A DNA stretch of 64,000 nt from Xanthobacteraceae bacterium (GCA_031291445.1 JARLJA010000016.1:1-64000); one strand, 5' to 3'. Positions 27,906-36,399 are shown, numbered from the stretch's first letter. Translations and numbers: made by a program. The notes: generated by a model from the sequence alone, not told the origin.

Positions 27906-28496
27906 ATGAAAAATATCGTTCTCGCCGGCGTCGCCGTGGTGGCGCTGGCCGCCACCTCGGTCGTCTATGCCCAGCGTCAGGAACACGACATCGACCGCGC
28001 GTCCTGGTGGCAGCGCATGCATATGTCGCCGGAGGACCGGCTTGCCTTCGTCGACGCGCGAATCGCCGCGGTCAAGGCCGGGCTGAAGCTGACGCCCGAC
28101 CAGGAGAAGAACTGGCCGGCGATCGAGAGCGCGGTGCGCGACTTCGCCAAGCAGCGCGTCGAGAACGCCAATGCCAGCACCAACACCGGGTCCGATCAGC
28201 CCAAGGAAGATCCGGTGACGCGGCTGCGCCAGCGCGCCGATCGCATGGCGGCTGCCGCCGAGGGTCTGAAGCGCATCGCCGACGCCGCCGACCCGCTCTA
28301 CAAGAGCCTCGACGACAACCAGAAGCGCCGCCTGTCGTTCCTGGTGCACATGGGCGGCGAACATCGCTTCGAGGCCTGGCGCGAACGCTTCGGTTTTTCG
28401 CATCATGACGGCGACCGCGACGCTGACCGGGAACGCCATCATGATCGCGGCATGGGGCGCGGCCACATGATGGACGATGACAGCGGCCGCCTCTGA
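27906..28496 (+). CDS. LTXXQ-motif (Spy/CpxP-like) periplasmic protein
   Basis: 196 residues from ATG 27906. A Sec signal ends at VVYAQ. The mature part is helical and contains the LTPDQ motif (LTxxQ) in GLKLTPDQEKNWPAIESAVRDF, as in CpxP/Spy-family periplasmic chaperones. The C-terminus is His/Asp/Arg-rich (HHDGDRDADRERHHDRG), which could bind metal ions. A role in envelope stress or metal protection is inferred. It ends 36 bp before a strong terminator. Confidence 0.82.
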   Translation: MKNIVLAGVAVVALAATSVVYAQRQEHDIDRASWWQRMHMSPEDRLAFVDARIAAVKAGLKLTPDQEKNWPAIESAVRDFAKQRVENANASTNTGSDQPKEDPVTRLRQRADRMAAAAEGLKRIADAADPLYKSLDDNQKRRLSFLVHMGGEHRFEAWRERFGFSHHDGDRDADRERHHDRGMGRGHMMDDDSGRL

Positions 28497-28518
28497 GGCT
28501 GCCGCTCGAACGTCCTGA

Positions 28519-28566
28519 CACTCATTCGCAGGAAGCCGCCGGTTCGCCGGCGGCTTTTTTCGTGGG
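28519..28566. repeat. 48-bp direct repeat, left copy (contains terminator)
   Basis: CACTCATTCGCAGGAAGCCG... through ...TTTTTTCGTGGG is repeated at 32230-32277 with a single base difference in the hairpin loop (GGTTCG here, GGTCCG there). The two copies flank the GntR/Rieske/PQQ-dehydrogenase module. Confidence 0.9.
28533..28560 (+). terminator. Rho-independent terminator after the LTXXQ gene
   Basis: AAGCCGCCGG-TTCG-CCGGCGGCTT stem (10 bp, stable tetraloop) followed by a T-run to 28560. Confidence 0.9.
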
Positions 28567-28788
28567 GCTCGTTCCTGGCCCCGTCGCGCGCCGGGCCGCG
28601 GCCGCCGCGCCGCCCGCGGCTGCGGGCTCGTCCCGGACCCGCGCCACCGACGGCGATCAGAGCCAACACGATGGCCATTGCCGACGTCTCGCCGCCGATA
28701 CGCCCGGTGTGGCGGATCGTTCACTGGGGAGCGGCGGTGAGACGAAAAACTCAGCAGCAGACCAAGACCGCCTGGGCGCTCTGCCTTG

Positions 28789-29565
28789 CTATTCAGCGAG
28801 CAGATCGCTCCTGTTGACGCGACTGAGCGAGGTTTTCAGCCGAAGACTGTCGCGCCCGATCTCTTCGACGGTCTCGAAGGTGAAGCGAACATGCTCAGCC
28901 GCGGCAGCTTCGGCTTCCTTTGCCTTTCCGGCAACCACAGCGTCGGCAAGTGCGATGTGTTGCTGCAGCAGTTGATCGCGAATGCCATCCCGTAAATAGA
29001 GCTGCGCGCGACTGTAGAAGATGTTGCTCCGCAACAGATCCGCCAGGGCGCGCATGATATGCAACAATACTATGTTGTGGCTCGCCTCGTAGATCGACAG
29101 ATGGAAATCGACGTCGGCCTCACCTTCCTGCGTCGGATCCTCGAGCTCGTGCGCCTTCCTCATTCGCTCGATGCATTGACGAATGGCCTGGCGATCGAGT
29201 TCGGTTGCGCGTTGCGCTGCGAAGCGAGCGGCGTGAGCCTCCTGAATCCTCCGGAATTCGAAGTAGTCCGCGGTCACCCGCGGCTTGTCCTGCATCAGCA
29301 AGGCGAGCGGACGCAGCAGCGGCGATAGGAACTGGGCTACGAAATTTCCCGAGCGGCCGCTCACCAATAGTCCGCGCCCCTCCAGAATCTGGAGCGCCTC
29401 ACGCAACGTGGGCCGCGAGATTTCGAGCTTTTCCGCAAGCTCCCGCTCCGGCGCCAGCTTTTCTCCCGGCCGCAATACGCCTTCCAGGATCAGCCGCTCG
29501 ATGTGGTCGGCCATCGCCTGCGCGATCTTCGGAGTATGAACGATGTTGCTCAACAAGCGCTCCAC
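28789..29565 (-). CDS. GntR-family (FadR/FCD subfamily) transcriptional regulator
   Basis: 258 residues from a GTG at 29565. The N-terminal winged helix-turn-helix runs over IERLILEGVLRPGEKLAPERELAEKLEISRPTLREALQILEGRGL. The C-terminal FCD ligand domain has the metal-binding pattern of this group (DVDFHLSIYEASHN, with later conserved His in QQHIALADAVVAG). It resembles LldR/PdhR-type sensors of organic acids. It is divergent from the Rieske and PQQ dehydrogenase genes and probably controls them through the inverted repeat at 29696-29712. Base composition is lower in GC than most of the window. The ~230 bases between its stop and the terminator hold no gene I can see. Confidence 0.88.
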   Translation of the reverse strand: MERLLSNIVHTPKIAQAMADHIERLILEGVLRPGEKLAPERELAEKLEISRPTLREALQILEGRGLLVSGRSGNFVAQFLSPLLRPLALLMQDKPRVTADYFEFRRIQEAHAARFAAQRATELDRQAIRQCIERMRKAHELEDPTQEGEADVDFHLSIYEASHNIVLLHIMRALADLLRSNIFYSRAQLYLRDGIRDQLLQQHIALADAVVAGKAKEAEAAAAEHVRFTFETVEEIGRDSLRLKTSLSRVNRSDLLAE

Positions 29566-29695
29566 TGGGTTCGGCGCATCGGATTCCGCCGGACGGTCCG
29601 TGCCGTGCCCGACTATCTGGGACCTGCGCCGGAGCTGGTCAAGCGTTACGCTGCGCTTTGCGCATTTCGCAACAAGTCATACCATTTGACGATCT

Positions 29696-29712
29696 GGTAA
29701 AGATACTTTACC
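29696..29712. promoter_or_regulatory. Inverted repeat, candidate operator of the GntR regulator
   Basis: GGTAAA-GATAC-TTTACC is a perfect 6-5-6 palindrome in the 189-bp divergent region between the GntR gene and the Rieske gene. A TTGACG hexamer at 29686-29691 lies just upstream, so binding could block a plus-strand promoter. GntR/FCD regulators typically bind short palindromes of this size. Confidence 0.5.
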
Positions 29713-29754
29713 TTCACCTGCAATTGATAATCAGAACGACTTAAGGGGGAAGCC

Positions 29755-30372
29755 TTGGGAAACCAGGTGAAAGGGGAGGCAAAAGCGCCTTGTCCCGACC
29801 ACGTGCGGCGCTCGCTCGTGCTGGCGCTCGGAGCCGTCGCCTGTATGGCGGTGGCGAAAGATGCTGCCGCTGCAGATGATCAACCCGCCGCTGAAGAGAT
29901 GCCGAAACGCGGTGACGTGCTCGTCCTGTCGGAAGGAGAGCGCGAGGGACAGATCATCGCTCCCGGCGACCTGCCGGTCGGTGGCCCCCCGGTCCGCGCC
30001 TGGCCAAAAGATCCGAAGACATCCGTGGTCCGCAACGGTTCGCGCTTGAATGAGATAGTGGTGGTGCGGCTGGATCCGGGCGATCTCGACGATGCAACTC
30101 GCTCGCGTTCTGCCGATGGCATCGTTGCCTACTCGGCCATCTGTGCTCACGCGGCGTGTCCGGTCACGGAATGGGTGAAAGCCGCGCAGGGCGACAAGAC
30201 CGTTCTCAAATGTCCCTGCCACAATTCCGAGTACGACCCGCGCTCCTCCGCTCAAGTTGTTTTCGGGCCGGCCCCCCGGTCTCTCGCGGCTCTTCCGCTG
30301 GCGATCGAGGGCGGTTCCTTGACCGTGGCTGGCGCCTTCGTCGGAAAGCTGGGTGGCGCGCAACTTGGTTGA
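29755..30372 (+). CDS. Tat-exported Rieske [2Fe-2S] protein
   Basis: 205 residues from a TTG at 29755 with AAGGGGGAAG upstream. A twin-arginine signal/anchor lies at RRSLVLALGAVACMAVA (R18-R19), so the folded cluster protein is exported. The Rieske ligands are C130-A-H132 in ICAHAACPV and C153-P-C-H156 in KCPCHNSEYDP; the two extra cysteines (C135, C155) can form the usual disulfide. No cytochrome b or c gene is adjacent. It lies 84 bp upstream of the PQQ dehydrogenase and is a candidate electron acceptor or relay for it, replacing the usual cytochrome c. It also resembles the small subunit of arsenite oxidase, but no AioA-like gene is present. Confidence 0.88.
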   Translation: MGNQVKGEAKAPCPDHVRRSLVLALGAVACMAVAKDAAAADDQPAAEEMPKRGDVLVLSEGEREGQIIAPGDLPVGGPPVRAWPKDPKTSVVRNGSRLNEIVVVRLDPGDLDDATRSRSADGIVAYSAICAHAACPVTEWVKAAQGDKTVLKCPCHNSEYDPRSSAQVVFGPAPRSLAALPLAIEGGSLTVAGAFVGKLGGAQLG

Positions 30373-30456
30373 GGCGGGCGCAGCCGGGTTCTCATCTGCA
30401 TCACAATGATCGCCACCCGAAAGGGCGGGGAAGAAAATTCAACAGGGAGAATGTCC

Positions 30457-32184
30457 ATGAGTAGAATGCAGTTGCTCTTGTCGGGCTTTGTTGCGTTTAC
30501 CTGCCTTGTCTCCACGTCCGCCGGCGCCGGCCCGATCGAGAACTACAGCCCCGTCACCTCGCAGCGCCTCGAGAATCCCGAACCGGGCAACTGGATGCTC
30601 TATCGCCGGACCTACGACGGCCAGGGCTACAGCCCGCTCGACCAGATCAACACGACCAACGTCAAGGACCTGACGCCGGTCTGGACCTTCGCCACCGGCG
30701 TGATCGAGGGCCACGAGGCGCCGCCCATCGTCAACAACGGCGTGATGTTCGTGGCTACACCCATGGGGCAAGTCATCGCACTCAACGCCAAGACCGGCGA
30801 CGAGTACTGGCGTTACAAGCGCCAGCTCCCGGCAGATCTCTTCCAGCTGCACCCGACCAACCGCGGCGTCGGCTTGTGGCAAGACAAGCTGTATCTGGCG
30901 ACGACCGACGACCATGTCGTCGCGCTCGATGCCAAGACCGGCAAGGTGGTCTGGGATGCGAAGGTCCAGGATTACAGGAAGGGTCAGTACTTGACCCTGA
31001 TGCCGCTGATCGTCGACGGCAAGGTCATCGTCGGCGGTTCGGGCGGCGAATTCGGCGTCCGCGGTTACGTCGCCGCGTTCGACGCCAATGACGGCAAGGA
31101 GTTGTGGCGGACCTTCACCATCCCGGGTGAGGGGGAGCCCGGCCACGACACCTGGAAGGGTGACGATTGGAAGAACGGCGGCGGCTCCGCCTGGATGACC
31201 GGCACCTATGACAAGGACACCAAGACGATCTATTGGGGCGTCGGCAATGCCGCGCCCTGGCCCGGCGAACTCCATCCCGGCGACAATCTCTACACCAGTT
31301 CGGTTCTCGCGCTCGATCCCGGCACCGGCAAGATCAAGGCGTATCACCAGTATCATCAGAACGACTCCTGGGACTGGGACGAGGTGGACGCGCCGATGCT
31401 GGTCGACCTGCAACGGGATGGGCGCACCTTCAAGAGCCTGATCCATCCGGGTCGCGACGCGATCTTCTGGGTGTTGGAGCGCAAGTCCGACAGCATCGAC
31501 TATGTCGCCGGCTGGCCATTCGTTTCCAACGACGTGTGGAAGGGTATCGAACCCAGCACCGGCAGACCCATCGTCGATCCTGCTCACAAGCCGGTCGTCG
31601 GCAAGCGGGTCGAGTTCTGTCCCTCGCTGTGGGGCGGCAAGGATTGGCCATCCGCGGCGTACAGTCAAAAGACCAAGCTGGTCTACGTTCCCGCCAATGA
31701 GAATTTCTGCGGGGGCTTCGCCGGGGAAAAGGTGGCGCTGAAGCCGGGCGAGTTGTGGCTCGGGACCAAGGTTGAGGATATCGGCCTGAAGGTTCGGCCG
31801 GGCGCCGACCACTATGGCGAGCTGCAGGCTTGGGATCCCGCCACGGGCAAGAAGGTGTGGCAGTATGACTTCCCGAAATCGCAACTGTTCGGCTCGGTGA
31901 CGACGACTGCCGGCGATCTCGTCCTCGTGGGCGGGACCAACGACCGCTACTTCCGGGCTTTCGATGCCAAGAGCGGAAAGCTGTTGTGGCAGCAGAAGAC
32001 CAACTCCGGCATCATGGGCATGCCGATGTCCTACGAGGTGGACGGCACGCAATACATCGCGATCCAGTCCGGCTGGGGAGTCGACGCCCAGCGCATCCAG
32101 GACGCGCTTGCGACCAACAATATCGGCATCGAGGCGAATGTGCCGCAAGGCGGCGTCATCTGGGTCTTCGCGCTCAAGAAGTAG
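30457..32184 (+). CDS. PQQ-dependent alcohol dehydrogenase with lanthanide D-x-D motif
   Basis: 575 residues from ATG 30457 (GGGAGA at proper spacing; ATG 30451 is too close). A Sec signal ends near TSAGA. The rest is an eight-bladed PQQ beta-propeller of the methanol/ethanol dehydrogenase family (YSPLDQINTTNVKDLTPVWTF, GDEYWRYKRQ, repeated W-docking motifs such as GKKVWQYDF). The catalytic Asp is D306 in SWDWDEVD, followed by D308. The second Asp is the residue that distinguishes lanthanide-dependent XoxF/ExaF/PedH enzymes from Ca-dependent ones. The vicinal Cys-Cys ring of MDHs is absent: the corresponding place reads FQLHPTNRG (129-137). There is no fused heme domain. The substrate is unknown. 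Confidence 0.88.
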   Translation: MSRMQLLLSGFVAFTCLVSTSAGAGPIENYSPVTSQRLENPEPGNWMLYRRTYDGQGYSPLDQINTTNVKDLTPVWTFATGVIEGHEAPPIVNNGVMFVATPMGQVIALNAKTGDEYWRYKRQLPADLFQLHPTNRGVGLWQDKLYLATTDDHVVALDAKTGKVVWDAKVQDYRKGQYLTLMPLIVDGKVIVGGSGGEFGVRGYVAAFDANDGKELWRTFTIPGEGEPGHDTWKGDDWKNGGGSAWMTGTYDKDTKTIYWGVGNAAPWPGELHPGDNLYTSSVLALDPGTGKIKAYHQYHQNDSWDWDEVDAPMLVDLQRDGRTFKSLIHPGRDAIFWVLERKSDSIDYVAGWPFVSNDVWKGIEPSTGRPIVDPAHKPVVGKRVEFCPSLWGGKDWPSAAYSQKTKLVYVPANENFCGGFAGEKVALKPGELWLGTKVEDIGLKVRPGADHYGELQAWDPATGKKVWQYDFPKSQLFGSVTTTAGDLVLVGGTNDRYFRAFDAKSGKLLWQQKTNSGIMGMPMSYEVDGTQYIAIQSGWGVDAQRIQDALATNNIGIEANVPQGGVIWVFALKK

Positions 32185-32229
32185 CCTTGGGGACGATCGC
32201 TGGGAAGTGCGGTGGGCGAATGACCTCCG

Positions 32230-32277
32230 CACTCATTCGCAGGAAGCCGCCGGTCCGCCGGCGGCTTTTTTCGTGGG
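32230..32277. repeat. 48-bp direct repeat, right copy (contains terminator)
   Basis: 47 of 48 bases identical to 28519-28566. It lies 45 bp after the PQQ dehydrogenase stop codon. Confidence 0.9.
32244..32271 (+). terminator. Rho-independent terminator after the PQQ dehydrogenase
   Basis: AAGCCGCCGG-TCCG-CCGGCGGCTT stem of 10 bp followed by a T-run to 32271; same terminator as at 28533. Confidence 0.9.
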
Positions 32278-32335
32278 ACCATTTGCCGGTCCTGTCTTTC
32301 GGGGGCCGGACTGCCAACCGCCCGCGGCGGACGTC

Positions 32336-33724
32336 CTACATCGCCAGGTGGGCGTTCGACACCACCTTCTGGAACAGCTTGTTCATGGCGGTGCTGATGT
32401 CCCCGTCGGCAGAGACCTCGAAATAGAAGCCCGAGTTGGCGCAGGATTGCAGGTTCTGCGCGATCTTGCTGTTCGGCGACGGCCCCCATGGCCCTGGGTT
32501 GAACGGGTCGATCCAGCTCATGTACCAGCCGTTGCTCGGCAGCTGCAGGTAGGTGGTGTAGATCACCGCGATGTTGACGCCGCGGTTCTTGATCGTCGTG
32601 CAGTCGGCCACCGTGAGCGGCTCCTGGCAGCGACCGCCGCCGGGGCTCGACTGCGAGCAGTCTCCCGTGGGCGTATTGTTCGCGACGTGCGTGGGATAGT
32701 AGGCGTCCGCCACACCGTCGGTGACGAGGAACAGCCACTTCTGCGGGCTGCTCGAGGTGCCGGGTCCCGGGGTCGGGATCACCGAGTTCATCCCGTTGGT
32801 CCCGGTCAGGATGTTGTCGAAATCGGTGCACTGGTCGCTGTTGTAGTTCTGGTACGGGATCGTCATCAGGTCGATGGCGCTGGCGGATGCGGCGGCGGTG
32901 GTCAGGTTGGAGGTCAGCGACTGAATCTGGCTCGGCTGCTGCGGCGATGTCGTGCACGAGGCGCCGAAGGTGTAGATCGCCATCCGGAACTGGTTGGAGA
33001 GGTTGTTGGCGTTCTCGGTGTTCTGCGCGTAGGTCATCAGCCCCTGGGTGGCGGTGCGCAGCACGTCGATGCGCATGGTGACGCCGTTGTTCTTGGCGAT
33101 GTTGTAGTAGGTGTTGCTGTCGACCGTTCTTTGGCTGCTGTCGGTATAGATGTTGTGGCAGGCGAAGGCGCAGGAGCCTTCGCTGCCGTTGGTGGTCAGA
33201 CTTTGCAGTCTGCTGATGTCCGAGGTGGTGGCGCCGACGCCCATCGACGGGGTGTTGTCGAGCAGCAGGTAGAAGTCGATGTAGAGCGGCAGGTTGACGA
33301 CGGCCTGCGAACTGCCGTTCACGGTCAGGCTGTTGAAGCCGAGGATCTTCATGAAGGTGGTCGGCACCACGCTCGTGGCGCTACCGGTTGCGGTGCGGCC
33401 GGTGGTCGAGTCGGTCACGGTGATCGTGGATGTCTGGGTGCCGACACCGAAGGTGGCGAGCTGGGCGGTGAACATGGTGATCGCGTCGGCTTGCGCCTGT
33501 GCGGCGGTTTTGGTGGGGGGGAGTTCGCCTTTGCTCGTCGCGAGCAGCAGCGCGGTGTCGAGCGCGGCCTCGATCTTGGTCTGGGTGCGCACCGCGATCG
33601 AGTAGTCGATCGCCGCGCCGACGAAGGCGAGGATCGGGATGGATGCGAAGGCGAAAATGACGGCGACGTTGCCGCGACGGTCGCGGGCAAGGCGCCGGAG
33701 CCAACTGACGGAGCGAGACAACAT
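32336..33724 (-). CDS. TadG-like pilus assembly protein with von Willebrand A domain
   Basis: 462 residues. The N-terminus is a TadE/G-type membrane anchor (RRGNVAVIFAFASIPILAFVGAAIDYS). A VWA domain begins at YIDFYLLLDNTPSMG, where the MIDAS reads D-x-T-x-S, with a later FLVTDGVAD. Cys pairs (CAFACH, CTDF, CQEP) suggest disulfides outside the membrane. In Flp/Tad pili TadG is an envelope protein of the assembly machine. It is divergent from two TadE-like genes at 34223 and 34790. No TadA ATPase or flp pilin gene is in the window. Confidence 0.82.
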   Translation of the reverse strand: MLSRSVSWLRRLARDRRGNVAVIFAFASIPILAFVGAAIDYSIAVRTQTKIEAALDTALLLATSKGELPPTKTAAQAQADAITMFTAQLATFGVGTQTSTITVTDSTTGRTATGSATSVVPTTFMKILGFNSLTVNGSSQAVVNLPLYIDFYLLLDNTPSMGVGATTSDISRLQSLTTNGSEGSCAFACHNIYTDSSQRTVDSNTYYNIAKNNGVTMRIDVLRTATQGLMTYAQNTENANNLSNQFRMAIYTFGASCTTSPQQPSQIQSLTSNLTTAAASASAIDLMTIPYQNYNSDQCTDFDNILTGTNGMNSVIPTPGPGTSSSPQKWLFLVTDGVADAYYPTHVANNTPTGDCSQSSPGGGRCQEPLTVADCTTIKNRGVNIAVIYTTYLQLPSNGWYMSWIDPFNPGPWGPSPNSKIAQNLQSCANSGFYFEVSADGDISTAMNKLFQKVVSNAHLAM

Positions 33725-34222
33725 CGCGCGACCCCGGGAAATGAGAAAATCGGTAGACCGCAGGTTAGAACGCGAGCGCTTAAAACTCCCTAACGGGAGC
33801 CTGAGCAGCTCCGGGGCAAGCGAAACGAACTCTTAACGCATCGCGGTCCGCTCCGGGGCGCCCTGAGTGTTTGGCTCAAAATGCAACGACGGCAGGTGGG
33901 ATCGCGGGCCCCAACCACGACCGGACCCCCAACCACGACTGTCGTCCCCGGCGCGCGGGTCAAGCCGGGGACGACGGCGGTCGTTGAGGCAGGCGCCCTG
34001 CGCCTCACTTGGTGTCATGGCTGGCATGTTCGGTCGGACACCGAGGACACGGTTTCTTAAGTGGTCCTGATGCAGCAGTTGGAGAGTTGGCGGAAATTCG
34101 CGCCGGCCTGGTTAACGGTTCGTGGATGCTGCGAGCCCGGTTTCCACGGCTCCGCTATGCCTTCGCTAATCGGTCCGGTGCAGGATCAGGTCCTGCATGG
34201 TCGCCAGCGTTGTGGGGTCTAG
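33725..34222. other. Intergenic region between divergent Tad-like genes
   Basis: No gene is evident in ~500 bases. A partial dispersed repeat sits at 33941-33975 (GTCGTCCCCGGCGCGCGGGT and a closing CCGGGGACGAC). The rest should contain promoters for the TadG and TadE genes, but I cannot assign -10/-35 elements with confidence. Confidence 0.5.
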
Positions 34223-34777
34223 ATGTCATTGCCGCGCCGCGCATTCGAGATGTTCGCATTCCGCGCCCGCCGCTTCCGGCGGGACCGCAAGGCGTCCGCC
34301 GCGGTCGAGTTCGCCATGATCGCGCCGGTGTTCTTCGGCCTGCTGTTCGCGATCCTCGACGTCGCCATGATCTTCTTCGCCGGGCAGACGCTGGAGACCG
34401 CGACGCAGATGTCGGCGCGGCTGATCCTCACCGGACAGGCCCAGAACGGCAACTACACCGCGACCCAGTTCAAAACCGACTTCTGCGGCTATATCGTGGC
34501 GCTGATCAGTTGCCCGAACGTCTATCTCGACGTCGAGAGCTACAGTTCGTTCACCAATGTCACCATCAGCAACCCGATCAGCAGCGGCACCCTGTCCACC
34601 ACCGGCTTCGGCTACAATCCCGGCTCGTCCGGCGATGTCGTGGTGGTGCGTGCCTACTACCAGTGGCCGATCTTCGTGCCGACGCTGGGCTTCAACCCGT
34701 CGAACCTGAGCGGCAACAAGTATCTGCTGACGGCCACCGCGGCCTTCCGCAACGAACCCTACGCCAACAGCAATTGA
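34223..34777 (+). CDS. TadE-like pseudopilin/pilus assembly protein
   Basis: 184 residues. A basic N-terminal stretch precedes the TadE motif and single membrane helix (RDRKASAAVEFAMIAPVFFGLLFAIL), with the conserved Glu (AAVEFA) and A/S-x-E processing context of TadE. The rest is a periplasmic domain with two Cys (FCGY, SCPN). It is probably a minor pseudopilin of a Flp/Tad-type system. It is followed 12 bp later by a second TadE-like gene. Confidence 0.83.
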   Translation: MSLPRRAFEMFAFRARRFRRDRKASAAVEFAMIAPVFFGLLFAILDVAMIFFAGQTLETATQMSARLILTGQAQNGNYTATQFKTDFCGYIVALISCPNVYLDVESYSSFTNVTISNPISSGTLSTTGFGYNPGSSGDVVVVRAYYQWPIFVPTLGFNPSNLSGNKYLLTATAAFRNEPYANSN

Positions 34778-34789
34778 GAACACGCCCGG

Positions 34790-35431
34790 ATGCTGCGCGC
34801 CCTGCCATCTCTCGTCCGCACCCTGCGACGGCTCCGCCAAGACCGCGCCGGCGCCTCCGCGGTCGAGTTCGCGGTGATCCTGCCGATGATGCTGGTGCTG
34901 TTCTTCGGCACGGTGGAATTGTCCAACGGCGTCGCCGTCGACCGCAAGGTCACCCTGGTGGCGCGGACGCTGTCGGACCTGACCTCCCAGGCCAATCCGC
35001 AGAACGGCGGGACCGGCAATTACATCTACCCGCAGGACCTCACCAACGTGTTCGCCGCGTCGAACTCGATCATGACGCCCTACGATCCCGCTGGAACGCT
35101 GACGAAAGCGATCATCTCGGAGATCTATGTCGACGCCAGCGGCAACGCCACCATCGCCTGGAGCCGGGCCAACAACACCACCGCGAACACCTGCGGCACT
35201 CCGGTGAACCTGCCGACCGGGCTCGCGGTGCCCAACACCTACCTGATCTACGGCCAGGCCACCTACACCTACACGCCGGTGGTCGGCTATGTGATGAAGA
35301 CCGCGCTGACCCTGCAGGACCAGTTCTTCACCCGGCCGCGGCAGTCCACCTGCATGCTCCTGTGCACCACCAACAACGTCCTGAGCAGCTGCCAGACCAA
35401 CTGCCCCACCACCACCACGACCTGCCCCTGA
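34790..35431 (+). CDS. TadE/TadF-like pilus assembly protein
   Basis: 213 residues from ATG 34790. Anchor motif is RAGASAVEFAVILPMMLVLF, again with the conserved Glu. The periplasmic part has a distinctive Cys/Thr-rich tail (CMLLCTTNNVLSSCQTNCPT). The short gap from the previous gene indicates one operon. Together with the TadG-like protein it forms a small satellite of the Tad machinery. Confidence 0.82.
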   Translation: MLRALPSLVRTLRRLRQDRAGASAVEFAVILPMMLVLFFGTVELSNGVAVDRKVTLVARTLSDLTSQANPQNGGTGNYIYPQDLTNVFAASNSIMTPYDPAGTLTKAIISEIYVDASGNATIAWSRANNTTANTCGTPVNLPTGLAVPNTYLIYGQATYTYTPVVGYVMKTALTLQDQFFTRPRQSTCMLLCTTNNVLSSCQTNCPTTTTTCP

Positions 35432-35590
35432 CCGCGGTCTTTTCCGGCTCCATCGACCGCGCACCGGCGGCCCGGGGCGGCGCCCGCCGCCGGCCGGGGA
35501 AAAACGTCATTTCAGGCCCGACACTTGCTGGACATGGGGGGGCCGCTTTGCTAAACGGCGCTCTCCCGCATCGATCTCCGGACGGGTTCC

Positions 35591-35666
<76 letters not shown>

Positions 35667-35722
35667 TATAAATCAAGCCTTTGGCTTGGACCCGAGCGCC
35701 GCCCCTTCAGGACGATCGCCTG

Positions 35723-36379
35723 TCAAGCCGTCGCCGGCGCCGCCATCGACAGCTGCTTCCTGACGCTCGGACGCTCGCCCATCCTGGCGTACCAGGCCTG
35801 AAGCGTCTCGCAGTCCGCGGGCACCGCCAGCCGCACGAGCCCCGCGAAGATCATGCCTCCGATCACCGTGATGTCGGCCATCGAGAACGCCTCGCCGGCG
35901 ACGAACGGCTGCGTTCGCAGAACGGAATCGAAGTAGCGCATGCCGTTGAGGGCCTTGTCGCGCTGACGCAGTCCCCACTCCCGGTTCTGATAGGTCTCGA
36001 CGTGGGGGCCGAGCCCCGGCGTGGCGTGGTGGAAATACACGCTGATGGCGTCCATCAGCTCCAGCTCGGCGCGCTTGCTCATCATCTGGATCACGCCCTT
36101 TTCGCGCGGCTTCCGGCCGGTGAGCGTGGGAGCGCCATCGAGCGCGTCGAGATACGCGGTGATGGCGGTGCACTCGGCGATCAGCGTCCCGTCGTCGAGT
36201 TCGAGCACCGGGATCGTGCCCGAGTAGTTCCTGGTGGCGAGGAAGTCTGCGGTCTTGTGCTCGCCTTTCCACAGGTTGACCGTCACGAACTGGACCCGCG
36301 AGCCCAGGTTCTTCTCGTCCAGGGCGATGCGGACGCGCGCCGGATAGGGGCCGGTGGGCCAGTCGTAGATCTTCATCAT
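35723..36379 (-). CDS. Glutathione S-transferase
   Basis: 218 residues from ATG 36379 (the next codon, ATG 36376, is also possible), after GAGGGAAG. The longer start at 36406 would lie in the operator and is rejected. The N-terminal thioredoxin-like domain begins KIYDWPTGPYPARVRIALDEK, with ELDDGTLIAECTAITAYLD as the glutathione gamma-Glu site (SNAIL/ECTA variant). The C-terminal all-helical domain contains FSMADITVIGG. It conjugates or reduces electrophiles with glutathione. It is divergent from a TetR gene with palindromic operators between them, so it is probably its regulatory target. Confidence 0.88.
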   Translation of the reverse strand: MMKIYDWPTGPYPARVRIALDEKNLGSRVQFVTVNLWKGEHKTADFLATRNYSGTIPVLELDDGTLIAECTAITAYLDALDGAPTLTGRKPREKGVIQMMSKRAELELMDAISVYFHHATPGLGPHVETYQNREWGLRQRDKALNGMRYFDSVLRTQPFVAGEAFSMADITVIGGMIFAGLVRLAVPADCETLQAWYARMGERPSVRKQLSMAAPATA

Positions 36380-36399
36380 CACTTCCCTCGCAATTCTGT

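Noticed and set aside
29755..30372. Rieske protein as arsenite oxidase small subunit (AioB)
   Set aside because: The Tat signal and Rieske fold match, but no AioA molybdopterin subunit is adjacent; the neighbour is a PQQ dehydrogenase.
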